17,057 nt of DNA from Bacillota bacterium (GCA_016288255.1 JAEEYS010000127.1:1-17057), one strand, 5' to 3'. Shown: positions 1 to 11,610, numbered from the stretch's first letter. The notes: a model not told the origin generated them from the sequence alone. A program made the numbers and translations.

Positions 1-1
1 T

Positions 2-2547
<2,546 letters not shown>

Positions 2548-2563
2548 AAAAAAGGCAACATGG

Positions 2564-2589
2564 CAAAAAAGAAGCTTTTGGCTTTTTTG
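2564..2589 (+). terminator. Possible weak hairpin between ligA and gatC
   Basis: CAAAAAAG at 2564-2571 pairs with CTTTTTTG at 2582-2589 around a 10-base loop. The U-run is part of the stem and no separate T tract follows, so it would be at best a partial terminator or attenuator inside the ligA-gatC spacer. The 113-base spacer (2548-2660) is otherwise featureless apart from a short CGGCT/AGCCG inverted repeat near 2602-2634. Confidence 0.25.
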
Positions 2590-2660
2590 AATACAAAGTT
2601 CGGCTAGTGCGCAAAAAGGAGCAAAGAGCCGATCTGATGGGAAAATAAAGGAGAAACACA

Positions 2661-2954
2661 ATGAAAGTAACGATGGAAACGGTGGAACATACGGCAAAAC
2701 TGGCCCGTTTGAAATTCACGGAAGAGGAAAAGACCGCTTTTTTGGGAGCGATGAATGACGTGTTGAACTATGCGGAACTCTTAAATGAGCTGGATACGGA
2801 GAACATAGAACCCACTTCTCATCCCGTGCCTTTAAAAAACGCGCTGCGGGAAGATAAAGTTTGGGATTATACCTTAAGCAGAGAAGACGTGCTGAAAAAC
2901 GCGCCTGCGGAAGAATCGGGCGGTTTTAAAGTGCCGAAGATCATAGAAAGCTAA
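2661..2954 (+). CDS. gatC: Asp-tRNA(Asn)/Glu-tRNA(Gln) amidotransferase subunit C
   Basis: GatC is the small belt-like subunit that wraps around GatA and GatB and stabilises the GatCAB heterotrimer, which turns mischarged Glu-tRNA(Gln) and/or Asp-tRNA(Asn) into the correct amidated forms. The 97-residue length is normal. The N-terminal helix [17 protein letters not shown] and the later segment ([20 protein letters not shown]) followed by LREDKV are the conserved GatC signatures. The ATG at 2661 has an AAAGGAG site at 2647-2653. gatA follows after 17 bases and gatB overlaps gatA, so the three subunits are co-transcribed. Presence of this enzyme implies that at least one of GlnRS or AsnRS is absent or non-exclusive in this organism (inference from pathway knowledge). 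Confidence 0.95.
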   Translation: MKVTMETVEHTAKLARLKFTEEEKTAFLGAMNDVLNYAELLNELDTENIEPTSHPVPLKNALREDKVWDYTLSREDVLKNAPAEESGGFKVPKIIES

Positions 2955-2971
2955 GATGGGAGGCAGAAAAA

Positions 2972-4422
2972 TTGGAATTTCAAAAACAAACCATCAGACA
3001 GCTATCTGAAATGCTGCAAAAAAAAGAACTGACAGCGAAAGAATTGACCGCGGAAACGCTTAAAAACATCAAAGAAAAAGAAAAGGATATCGACGCCTTT
3101 CTGACGATTTGCGAAGAAGAAGCCCTGCAGGAAGCGAAAAAGGTGGATCAGGCTTTTGATACATACGCTTCTCCTTTAAAAGGGATCCCGATGGCTTTAA
3201 AAGACAATATGGTGACAAAAGACATACGGACGACCTGCGCTTCCAAGATATTGGAAAACTTTATTCCGCCTTATGACGGCACCATGGCGGCGCGGCTGAA
3301 AGAAAGAGGGGCCGTTTTAACGGGAAAACTGAATTTGGATGAATTTGCCATGGGTTCCAGGACAGAATATTCTGCCATGAAACCAACCAAAAATCCTTAT
3401 GATCTGACCAGAACACCCGGCGGCAGTAGCGGCGGCAGCGCGGCGGCAGTGGCGTCGGGAGAGATCCCTTACGCTTTGGGGTCGGATACCGGCGGTTCCA
3501 TCCGTCAGCCTGCTTCATATTGCGGCGTTGTGGGATTAAAGCCCACTTACGTAAGGGTCTCCCGCTATGGTTTGGTGGCCTTTGCTTCTTCTTTGGATCA
3601 GATCGGGCCCATTACCAGAAGCGTGGAGGACGCGGCTTTGGTCTTAAATGAGATCGCGGGATATGATCCCATGGATTCCACTTCCGTCAACTGTTCCGTG
3701 CCGGATTATACCAAGGCGTTAACGGGTGACATCAAGGGATTAAAGGTGGCGCTGCCGAAAGAATATTTTGGTGAAGAGCTTCATCCCGGGGTAAAAGAAG
3801 AGATACTAAAAGCAGTGGGATATTTGGAAAAGCTGGGCGCAAAAGTGGAAGAAGTGAGCCTGCCTCACACGAAATACGGGATCGCCGCTTATTATATCAT
3901 TGCGCCGGCGGAAGCCAGCTCCAATCTGGCGCGTTATGACGGCGTGCGCTATGGGGTGAGAGCAAAAGAATATAAAGATCTGATCGATCTGTATGAAGCG
4001 TCCCGCAGCGAAGGGTTTGGAGAAGAAGTCAAAAGAAGGATCATGCTGGGCACCTTTGCTTTAAGCTCTGGCTATTATGACGCTTATTATCTAAAAGCGC
4101 AAAAAGTAAGGACCTTGATCAAAGAAGATTTTGCCAAAGTGTTTGCGGATTATGACGTGATCGTAGGGCCTACGGCGCCTGCCACAGCGGGAAAACTGTT
4201 CCAGGCGGCAAAGGATCCCATGGAAGACTATTTGCTGGACGTTTATACGGTGCCGGCCAATATGGCAGGGGTGCCGGGGATCTCCGTGCCTATAGGATTC
4301 AGTGAAAATATGCCGGTGGGATTACAGATCTTCGGCAGACATTTTGATGAAGAAACCGTACTCAAGACCGCTTTTGCCGTGGAACAAGAGGTGTGTTTCG
4401 ATACGACAAAGGGGGCGAGAAG

Positions 4423-4426
<4 letters not shown>
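2972..4426 (+). CDS. gatA: Asp-tRNA(Asn)/Glu-tRNA(Gln) amidotransferase subunit A (amidase)
   Basis: GatA is the glutaminase subunit: it releases ammonia from glutamine and channels it to GatB. It belongs to the amidase-signature family, and the Lys-cisSer-Ser triad can be placed at K77 (in MALKDN), S152 (in PGGSSGGS) and S176 (in DTGGSIRQP), all offset by two from S. aureus GatA. The 484-residue length is typical. Translation starts at a TTG (2972), supported by a GGGAGG site at 2958-2963 and by the alignable N-terminus [15 protein letters not shown]. The stop codon TGA (4424-4426) overlaps the gatB ATG (4423-4425) as ATGA, so GatA and GatB are probably translationally coupled. Confidence 0.96.
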
Positions 4427-5871
<1,445 letters not shown>

Positions 5872-5930
5872 ATAAGGGATAGATGTGTTTAAAAAAGAGA
5901 ATAAAAAGAAGCGTTTTTATAAAAAACATC

Positions 5931-5970
5931 AAAAAAGAAAAGACGGAATCCGTTCCGTCTTTTCTTTTTT
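5931..5970. terminator. Bidirectional terminator between gatB and the convergent SLH gene
   Basis: A perfect 18-bp inverted repeat: the left arm 5931-5948 (AAAAAAGAAAAGACGGAA), loop TCCG at 5949-5952, and the right arm 5953-5970. The inner 12 bp are the stable stem and the outer A6/T6 arms supply a U-run in either direction, so it should end gatB transcription on the + strand and the 5987-8257 gene on the - strand. Confidence 0.9.
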
Positions 5971-5986
5971 GATAGGTGTGAAAATA

Positions 5987-8257
5987 CTATTTTCCGTTTT
6001 GGATAAAATGATAGATCATAGAGAGCGCTTCCGCGCGGGTAACGGACTTTTGCGGATAGAAGTTTTTCTTTTCATCTCCCCGGATAATGTCTAGTCCCTG
6101 CATGATGGCCGCGTAGCCCAACATTTCTTTGGAAATGGCGCTGCCGTCCGTAAAGGCAGTGGTATAAATGTCCGGTATCTTAGCGGCTTTTTCCAGTCCC
6201 AAAGCCCGGATCATGAACTTCGCCGCGTCGATTCTGGTAACGGCGGATTCCGGATCGATTTCTTCTTTTAAGATATAACCCAGATCCAAAAGCTGCCTAT
6301 AAAGAGCATTTTGGTTGGAGGGAACAGACAGTCCGTCCATTTGGTTCACGACCGCATAGCCTGTATTGGATTTTAAAAGAAGATAAAGGAATTCTTTTTG
6401 ACGAACTTCTGTATTTGGCTTTAAGGCATCTTCCTCAAACCCGATGCCGATAGACAACAGGGTATCGGCGATCTCTTTGGCCCAGTGGTTTTCCATATCG
6501 GTATAAGCGGTTTTTCTGCTGAGAGAGACTTCTTCTCCGGACCAGAAACGGATCAGTTTTCCGGTTCTTGCTTTTACGATAAAAGAGGTCACGGGATTCA
6601 GACAATAAACCAATCTGGGTGTGACGACGGATAAAGGACCGGGAGTTTCAATGTATTCTCCGTATTCTTCTTCGATGGTAGCTTTACTTCCCGCTGTGTC
6701 ATAAAAATAAGTATAGTAGGATTCATATTGCAGTCCCGCTTGATTTCCTTCCAAAATGGTGCTCATGGCATCGTTTTGGCTGACGATCCCCGCTTTGGAC
6801 TCAAAGTCAACGTTGTCAAACCAATTGGAATAGTAAGAGGTGATCTTTGCGGTTTGACTGCTTACGGTGACCCTTAAGTTGTTGTCGGGCATGGGGATAT
6901 TGTCATAAAGCCGTTCGTAAGTATAAGAATAAGAAATAGGATAGCTGTCTTCTTTGCTGTAGTAATAATCCGGAGCAGAAGTTTTATAAGAAACTTCTTT
7001 TAATTTAGCCGGCGTATTTTCTTTTAAAAAGTTTTCGGCAGTCACTTTGTTTTGTTCTTCCGTAAATTTGGCTTTTGGGATCTTTCCTAAAGAATCATAA
7101 TCCTTTTCGGACTGATAATAGGACAGGATCTCGCCGGTTTTGGCATCTACGGTGACATAAACATAAGGATTTTCAAAGCTTTCTTTTTCGACCTTGCCGA
7201 TATACTCGATATGCCAAGCATAGTAATTGTTATAACCCGTATTTTTGTGCAAATAGGAATGAGAGATTTTATAGTTTTGATCCAACGCCAAATAAGGATT
7301 TCTTTTTAACAGCGCGTCGATGTCCGCCACTTTGAACAGTTTTTCCGATTCCTGGATCTCTTTTAGCTCTTCCGCGCTGAAAGTGATCTGTTTGCTGCCT
7401 TCGGCGTTTTGATTGGTGGAGGAAGCGTCTTCCGTTTCTGCCCCGCCGCCGTTAGAATACTTTTCCCAATCGGCATTTTTTTCCAAAAGTTTTCCGCTTA
7501 TGGGATCGACCGCGATGTAAGTGTCTTCCAAAACATAGGCCAAATAAGCTTTGGCCGGTTTGTTCCGGTCTTCGTCCCCGTAAAACGGTTCATAGTTTAC
7601 AAGATACTGCAGTTTTGGCGTGAAATTTTCTCTGATGATGGATAACGCCTTTTCTTTGCTTATGATATTTTCCGGCTTTTTAAATTCCATGTCATAATCA
7701 AACCGGATCTGGAAGTTTTTGATCTCCAGCGTAGTATAATCAACGCTGATCTCGATCCCGTTGTCATAATAAGGAATGTCATTTTCTATTCTGTAAAAAG
7801 AAAAATCATATTTTTGTCCATAAGTATAATAATTGGTGTTTTCGCGTAAAACCATTTTATCGGAAGCATCCGGCGCTATTTTACGAATAAATTCTTTGGC
7901 TTTATTGAGCGCTTCTTCTCTGGTATGCTTCGGAATGGCAATGGAGTTGGTTTCATTGTTTTTAACGGAAAAGTATCCTAAGATGTGTTTCTTTTGGTCA
8001 ATGGATACGGTGATCCGATCGTTTCCTTCATTTCGCCAATACAATGTATATTCTCTGCCGTTTTGTGTTTCACAGCTGTCATAATCGAATTTGGTGTAAG
8101 TTTCCGGTATATCAAGCTGACTTTTTACCGCAACGATCATTTCTTCCAATTCTTTTGGGTCTTCCTTGGTATTTTCTGCCTCCCCAAAAACGTTTAGAAC
8201 AAAACAGAAGCATAAGGATAGGCACAAAATACAAGAAATGAGCTTTTTTCCTTTCAT
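5987..8257 (-). CDS. Secreted YcdB/YcdC (PepSY-like) repeat protein with C-terminal SLH domains
   Basis: A 756-residue exported protein. An N-terminal signal peptide (MKGKKLISCILCLSLCF followed by a hydrophobic run to about residue 25) has no clear lipobox. Residues of about 35-570 contain repeated alpha/beta units ending in motifs such as YIAVDPISGKLLEKN, YVTVDAKTGEILSYYQ and VTVSSQTAKITSYYSNW, the pattern of YcdB/YcdC and PepSY domains. From residue 584 (AYTDMENHWAKEIADTLLSIG) to the end are about three SLH units, the last with the conserved VTRAEAL; the middle one is degenerate. SLH domains anchor proteins to pyruvylated secondary wall polymers, so the protein is probably displayed on the cell wall. 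YcdB/YcdC domains have no firmly established activity; protease inhibition is proposed for PepSY relatives. The start has AGGAGG at 8265-8270. It is convergent with gatB and divergent from the small membrane genes. Confidence 0.85.
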   Translation of the reverse strand: MKGKKLISCILCLSLCFCFVLNVFGEAENTKEDPKELEEMIVAVKSQLDIPETYTKFDYDSCETQNGREYTLYWRNEGNDRITVSIDQKKHILGYFSVKNNETNSIAIPKHTREEALNKAKEFIRKIAPDASDKMVLRENTNYYTYGQKYDFSFYRIENDIPYYDNGIEISVDYTTLEIKNFQIRFDYDMEFKKPENIISKEKALSIIRENFTPKLQYLVNYEPFYGDEDRNKPAKAYLAYVLEDTYIAVDPISGKLLEKNADWEKYSNGGGAETEDASSTNQNAEGSKQITFSAEELKEIQESEKLFKVADIDALLKRNPYLALDQNYKISHSYLHKNTGYNNYYAWHIEYIGKVEKESFENPYVYVTVDAKTGEILSYYQSEKDYDSLGKIPKAKFTEEQNKVTAENFLKENTPAKLKEVSYKTSAPDYYYSKEDSYPISYSYTYERLYDNIPMPDNNLRVTVSSQTAKITSYYSNWFDNVDFESKAGIVSQNDAMSTILEGNQAGLQYESYYTYFYDTAGSKATIEEEYGEYIETPGPLSVVTPRLVYCLNPVTSFIVKARTGKLIRFWSGEEVSLSRKTAYTDMENHWAKEIADTLLSIGIGFEEDALKPNTEVRQKEFLYLLLKSNTGYAVVNQMDGLSVPSNQNALYRQLLDLGYILKEEIDPESAVTRIDAAKFMIRALGLEKAAKIPDIYTTAFTDGSAISKEMLGYAAIMQGLDIIRGDEKKNFYPQKSVTRAEALSMIYHFIQNGK

Positions 8258-8344
8258 AAGCTATCCTCCTTTTTTATAAAAAGCATATTCTCTTCTATAG
8301 ACGACCTTGTAACAGAAAAGTTCCTCAAAAAAATCCAAAAGAGC

Positions 8345-8466
8345 AAAAGTCCGTTTTATTGGACATATTTGGGCGTAATATTATTTTTAAAGAAGAAAGT
8401 ATGAAGAAAATGAGTTCAAAATCATATAGGATCGAATGATGGGAAGAGGAGGAATCAAAACATGTT
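8345..8466 (+). repeat. Duplicated leader, copy 1 (upstream of the 65-residue membrane protein)
   Basis: A 122-bp sequence that recurs at 8668-8789, exactly 323 bases on, with four substitutions and no gap. It covers everything from about 117 bases before the start codon to the first two codons (ATG TTA). It includes a short inverted repeat GTCC/GGAC, a possible sigma-A promoter (TTGGAC 8359-8364, 17-base spacer, TATTTT 8382-8387; the -10 is weak), and the ribosome binding site AGGAGG at 8447-8452. A 12-codon micro-ORF (8401-8439, MKKMSSKSYRIE) lies inside. Confidence 0.9.
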
Positions 8467-8659
8467 AAATATACCATTGATTATCTTAGGGTTGATAGGT
8501 CTTTGGGCTTGTGTTCAAGAGAAAAACGGAAAAGCGGATAGAAAGAAAGAAGAAAAAGTTTTTTATACAGCTTATACCATTATGATGGCGATCTTGTCAA
8601 TTATCTGTTTCCCTATAACGATCTTGTTGGGCACGACAGGTTTTAAATTTAAAAAATAA
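8462..8659 (+). CDS. Small two-segment membrane protein, unknown function
   Basis: A 65-residue protein I do not recognise. The first hydrophobic segment covers about residues 2-18 (LNIPLIILGLIGLWACV). A highly charged linker follows (QEKNGKADRKKEEK), then a second hydrophobic segment of about 36-58 (AYTIMMAILSIICFPITILL), and a basic tail KFKK. Cytoplasmic linker and tail fit the positive-inside rule only for part of the molecule, so topology is open. The ATG has AGGAGG nine bases upstream in the duplicated leader, so translation is well supported. No terminator separates it from the second leader copy. The C-terminal pattern Pro-Ile-x-Ile-Leu with a basic end resembles the 8785-9033 protein, hinting at remote paralogy. 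Confidence 0.75.
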   Translation: MLNIPLIILGLIGLWACVQEKNGKADRKKEEKVFYTAYTIMMAILSIICFPITILLGTTGFKFKK

Positions 8660-8667
8660 AAAGGGAT

Positions 8668-8789
8668 AAAAGTCCGTTTTATTGGACATATTTGGGTGTA
8701 ATATTATTTTTAAAGAAGAAAGTATAAAGAAAATGAGTTCAAAATCATATAGGATCGAACGATGGGAAGAGGAGGAATAAAAACATGTT
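8668..8789 (+). repeat. Duplicated leader, copy 2 (upstream of the 82-residue membrane protein)
   Basis: Second copy of the 122-bp leader, 118 of 122 positions identical to 8345-8466. Substitutions are C to T within the candidate promoter spacer, G to A and T to C in the leader middle, and C to A just before the start. The T to C change removes the stop of the internal micro-ORF, which here runs 8733-8780 (MSSKSYRIERWEEEE) through the ribosome binding site (AGGAGG, 8770-8775) and stops four bases before the ATG at 8785. Identity ends abruptly after ATG-TT. Confidence 0.9.
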
Positions 8790-9033
8790 GACATTTTTGT
8801 GGTGGGTCGCGGTATTATTTGCGGCGTCCCCAATGATAGCGGTTTTTCTGATTGCCCACGCACTGAAAAAGGCCCAGGAGCAAAAAGGCAAGGAAGCACT
8901 CACAAAAGCCGAACAAAATACTATTGCGATAGGTGTAGGCGCAACGGTTTACAACGTTTTCAAACTAATATTGACTATCGTGGCGGCTCCAATTATGATA
9001 ATCCTTTACGCGGCCGGGATCATAAAAAAATAA
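8785..9033 (+). CDS. Small two-segment membrane protein, unknown function
   Basis: An 82-residue protein of unrecognised family. Hydrophobic segment 1 is about residues 3-26 (TFLWWVAVLFAASPMIAVFL), a charged and Lys/Gln-rich linker follows (HALKKAQEQKGKEALTKAEQ), then a longer hydrophobic region of about 46-79 (TIAIGVGATVYNVF, LILTIVAAPIMIILY) and a basic KK end. It has the same architecture as the protein at 8462-8659, but almost no residue identity beyond the first two residues. The ATG has a strong AGGAGG site supplied by the duplicated leader, and a strong terminator follows 17 bases after the stop. Small membrane stress proteins, holin-like or toxin-like peptides and regulators all share this shape; nothing in the sequence decides between them. 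Confidence 0.75.
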   Translation: MLTFLWWVAVLFAASPMIAVFLIAHALKKAQEQKGKEALTKAEQNTIAIGVGATVYNVFKLILTIVAAPIMIILYAAGIIKK

Positions 9034-9050
9034 ATACACTCCTATTTATA

Positions 9051-9080
9051 GGCGGGATCATTCCCGCCTTATTTTTTGTT
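9051..9080 (+). terminator. Terminator after the small membrane protein genes
   Basis: GGCGGGA at 9051-9057, loop TCAT, TCCCGCC at 9062-9068, then TTATTTTTTG. A GC-rich seven-bp stem with a T-rich tail is a classic intrinsic terminator. Confidence 0.92.
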
Positions 9081-9273
9081 TTATTTTCAACAGAACTTTT
9101 TAAGCGGGATGCAGCCGACAGGAATCCGAGATCAGCGCATTTTTGCATGGAAGCGGTTTCAATCAAACAATTCCATGGAATAATTAGAATATTATTGAGA
9201 ATAATACTAAAGAAAAAATATGTTTCTATTTTAAGATAAAACAGAAGAACAACCAGCAAAGGAGGAAAGTTAT
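9081..9273. other. Intergenic region upstream of spoVT
   Basis: About 190 bases with no gene I can support. The right half is strongly AT-rich and holds the candidate spoVT promoter (9178-9209); the left half (9085-9160) is more balanced in composition and carries no recognisable feature. Confidence 0.6.
9178..9209 (+). promoter_or_regulatory. Candidate forespore-type (sigma-F/G) promoter for spoVT
   Basis: GAATA at 9178-9182 followed after 14 bases by GAGAATAATA (9197-9206), which fits the sigma-F -10 pattern at nearly every fixed position; the overlapping AATACTA (9203-9209) resembles the sigma-G -10 CATACTA. spoVT is sigma-G controlled in B. subtilis, so a promoter of this class is expected here. 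The spacing is one base shorter than the sigma-F norm, so this stays tentative. Confidence 0.35.
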
Positions 9274-9831
9274 ATGAAAGCGACAGGGATCGTAAGGCGG
9301 ATCGACGATTTGGGACGCGTTGTCATACCGAAAGAGATCAGAAGGACCTTAAGGATCAAAGAAGGGGATCCCTTGGAGATCTTTACCGACCGGGAAGGAG
9401 AAGTGATCTTAAAAAAATATTCTCCTATCGGCGAGTTGGGAGAATTCGCAAAAGAATACGCGGAATCCTTAAGCGAAACATCCGGCCATATCGCGCTCAT
9501 TTCTGACCGAGATACCATTATCGCGGTAAGCGGCATTTCCAAAAAAGAATTTTTAGAAAAATCCATCAGTGAAGATATAGAAGAGATCATGGAAAGCAGA
9601 AGGAGCAGGATCTTTTCTGAAGAAGAGGGGATGAAAGGGATCTCTATCTTAAAAGACGGGCAGGGGGATCAGCAGTTTTCTTCTCAGGTAGTCGCGCCCA
9701 TCGTGGCGGAAGGAGACCCTATCGGCACCGTGATTTTGATCGCGAAAGACCGAAAGACAAAAATCGGTGATCTGGAAAAGAAATTAGCGGAGACAGCAGC
9801 CGGATTTTTGGCAAAACAAATGGAACAATAG
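9274..9831 (+). CDS. spoVT: Stage V sporulation transcription factor SpoVT
   Basis: SpoVT is a forespore regulator that tunes sigma-G-dependent genes and affects spore coat and germination. The N-terminal 50 residues are an AbrB-type swapped-hairpin DNA-binding domain (MKATGIVRRIDDLGRVVIPK, then EIRRTLRIKEGDPLEIF). The rest (about 55-180) is the GAF-like effector domain typical of SpoVT, ending in AGFLAKQMEQ. Length 185 residues compared with about 178 in B. subtilis. The ATG at 9274 follows AAAGGAGG (9258-9265) with eight bases between. It is followed by yabM, yabN, rqcP, yabP, yabQ and divIC, the conserved order, which supports SpoVT rather than AbrB. A large inverted repeat immediately follows the gene. 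Confidence 0.95.
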   Translation: MKATGIVRRIDDLGRVVIPKEIRRTLRIKEGDPLEIFTDREGEVILKKYSPIGELGEFAKEYAESLSETSGHIALISDRDTIIAVSGISKKEFLEKSISEDIEEIMESRRSRIFSEEEGMKGISILKDGQGDQQFSSQVVAPIVAEGDPIGTVILIAKDRKTKIGDLEKKLAETAAGFLAKQMEQ

Positions 9832-9865
9832 TTGAAAAATAGAAGAGGATGGTCTAAAATGGGAT

Positions 9866-9905
9866 AAATAATAAAACGGTATGAAAAATTACCGTTTTAT
9901 TATTT
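9866..9905. terminator. Perfect 16-bp inverted repeat after spoVT, probable terminator
   Basis: The left arm 9866-9881 ends in AAAACGGTA, the loop is eight bases (TGAAAAAT), and the right arm 9890-9905 starts with TACCGTTTT. The outer part of the arm provides a T-rich 3' side (TTTTATTATTT). It probably ends spoVT transcription, but it also lies only 53 bases before the flippase start and could act as an operator or attenuator. Confidence 0.7.
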
Positions 9906-9957
9906 ACAAATCTACCCAAAAAGGGATAAAATGAAATAGGTTTTTAGGCTGGAGAGG

Positions 9958-11610
9958 ATGAGTGTATTGGAAGAAAAGAGAAAAACCAATTTTTTGAAGG
10001 AAGCCATGATTTTGTCGGCGGCAGGCCTGATCGTAAAAATCATTGGTTCCGTATATCGAATCATTTTAAACCCATGGGTAGGCGCAGAAGGTATGGGGAC
10101 TTACCAGATGGCATATCCTATCTATACTTTACTGCTTTCGATCTCTACCGCGGGGATCCCTACCGCGATATCAAAATTGATGGCAGAGCGGATCGCGGTC
10201 AATGATAACAAAGGAAGTTTTCGCGTATTTAAAGTCTCGCTTGTATTATTGTTCTTTATCGGACTGTTCTTTTCCGCATTTTTGTATTTGGGCGCGGACT
10301 ATTATGCGACGCATGTTATCCAAGTCCCGGTTGCGGGTATGGCGATCAAAGCGATCGCGCCGGCGGTATTCTTTGTATCCATCATGTCGGGGTTCAGAGG
10401 GTTTTTCCAGGGATTGCAGGATATGACGCCTTCCGCCATTTCTCAGATCGTGGAACAGGTCTTCAGAGTCATTGCCATCTTTACAATGGTATGGATCTTT
10501 CTTCCGATCAGTGTGGACCACGCGGCGGCAGGGGCTGCTTCGGGACCGGCTTTCGGCGGTCTGTTCGGCCTTTTGACTTTGCTTTTCATCTATTTCAAAA
10601 GAAGAAAAAATTTCAAGACTTTCTTTGAGACCACGGAAAGTACATATGAAGAAAGTTCTTTGACCATTATGAAGAACGTCATTTTGTTCGCTCTTCCGAT
10701 CACATTGGGGGGCATGATCGTGCCTTGCATGAGCACCATCGATACCATGGTCATCAATACCAGACTCATGACCATCGAAGGCATGACTTTGACCAGGGTA
10801 AAGGAACTGTATGGCTATTTGTCCTCTTACGCAGGGGCTTTGGTGAATTTCCCGCCGGTCATTACCATCGCGCTGTCGGCCAGCTTGGTGCCGGCTATCG
10901 CAGAGGCAATGGCACTGAAGAACAGAAAATTGGCTTCCAAGAACATTTCTACCGGGATCAAATTCACGTTTTTGGTAGGGATGCCTTGTACGATCGGGAT
11001 GTTTGTTTTGGCAACGCCTATCTGCACTCTTTTGTATCGAGATCCGTTCGGCGGAAAACCTTTGGCAGTCATGGCCTTTACGGTGGTATTTTTGACATTG
11101 AATCAGACCTGCGCCGGTATCTTGCAGGGGCTGGGCCACGTCAATATCCCTGTTAGGAACCTGTTGTTCGGGGTCTTGACCAAAACGTGCCTAAACTATG
11201 TTTTGGTAGCGGTCCCGTCTTTGAATATTTTAGGGGCGGCTCTGGGCAGTGTGGGCGGCTACGGCGTAGCGTCTATTTTGAACCTGCTGGCTGTCAGAAA
11301 ATACGCGAAATGGGAAATGAACGGAAAAGACCTGATCTTAAAACCGCTTGTGGCGTCTTTGATCATGGGCGTTTGCACCATAGGCGCTTATTATGGATTA
11401 AAGAGTGTATTGGGCGGCATCTCTCACGGAGCGGATATGGCTACGCTGTTATCCATTTTGATCGCTGTCGTTATTTATTTCTATATCGTGCTTCACTTCA
11501 AATTCTTGGAAAGAAGAGAACTCTTGATGCTTCCCGGTATGAAAGAAGAACGGGTGGCAAAACTGGAAAGAATCAACCTCTTTAAAAGCGAGAGTGAAGA
11601 AGATGAATAA
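9958..11610 (+). CDS. yabM: SpoVB/YabM-type polysaccharide flippase (MOP superfamily)
   Basis: A polytopic membrane protein of the MATE-like MOP flippase superfamily (polysaccharide biosynthesis family), expected to move lipid-linked wall precursors across the membrane. The N-terminal signature FLKEAMILSAAGLIVKIIGS, followed by VYRI and later TYQMAYPIYTLLLSISTAGI, is typical of SpoVB, YtgP and YabM, and about 14 hydrophobic segments can be counted. Length 550 residues (B. subtilis YabM about 530). Position between spoVT and yabN makes YabM the best match; SpoVB is the nearest alternative. Start choice is uncertain: the ATG at 9958 sits only three bases after GGAG (9951-9954), whereas an in-frame TTG at 9967 is nine bases after GGAGAGG (9951-9957) and may be the true start. 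The gene overlaps mazG by eight bases. Confidence 0.88.
   Translation: MSVLEEKRKTNFLKEAMILSAAGLIVKIIGSVYRIILNPWVGAEGMGTYQMAYPIYTLLLSISTAGIPTAISKLMAERIAVNDNKGSFRVFKVSLVLLFFIGLFFSAFLYLGADYYATHVIQVPVAGMAIKAIAPAVFFVSIMSGFRGFFQGLQDMTPSAISQIVEQVFRVIAIFTMVWIFLPISVDHAAAGAASGPAFGGLFGLLTLLFIYFKRRKNFKTFFETTESTYEESSLTIMKNVILFALPITLGGMIVPCMSTIDTMVINTRLMTIEGMTLTRVKELYGYLSSYAGALVNFPPVITIALSASLVPAIAEAMALKNRKLASKNISTGIKFTFLVGMPCTIGMFVLATPICTLLYRDPFGGKPLAVMAFTVVFLTLNQTCAGILQGLGHVNIPVRNLLFGVLTKTCLNYVLVAVPSLNILGAALGSVGGYGVASILNLLAVRKYAKWEMNGKDLILKPLVASLIMGVCTIGAYYGLKSVLGGISHGADMATLLSILIAVVIYFYIVLHFKFLERRELLMLPGMKEERVAKLERINLFKSESEEDE

Noticed and set aside
5885..6094. 69-residue + strand ORF starting just after gatB
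   Set aside because: It reads through the 18-bp terminator hairpin and into antisense of the SLH protein; lysine-rich start reflects the A-rich terminator.
8400..8460. Leader as a known riboswitch or structured RNA
   Set aside because: Only short weak helices form, and the substitution between copies breaks the AUCAU/AUGAU stem rather than preserving it.
8345..8789. Duplicated leader as an insertion sequence or mobile element end
   Set aside because: The copies are direct, not inverted, have no target-site duplication that I can see, and contain no transposase gene.
8799..9239. 146-residue + strand ORF overlapping the 82-residue membrane protein
   Set aside because: Runs in another frame through the better-supported gene and through its GC-rich terminator, with no ribosome binding site and a non-protein-like composition.
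10246..11139. 297-residue minus-strand ORF inside the flippase gene
   Set aside because: Antisense to a clear membrane protein; rich in Arg, His, Gln and without any recognisable motif or start signal.
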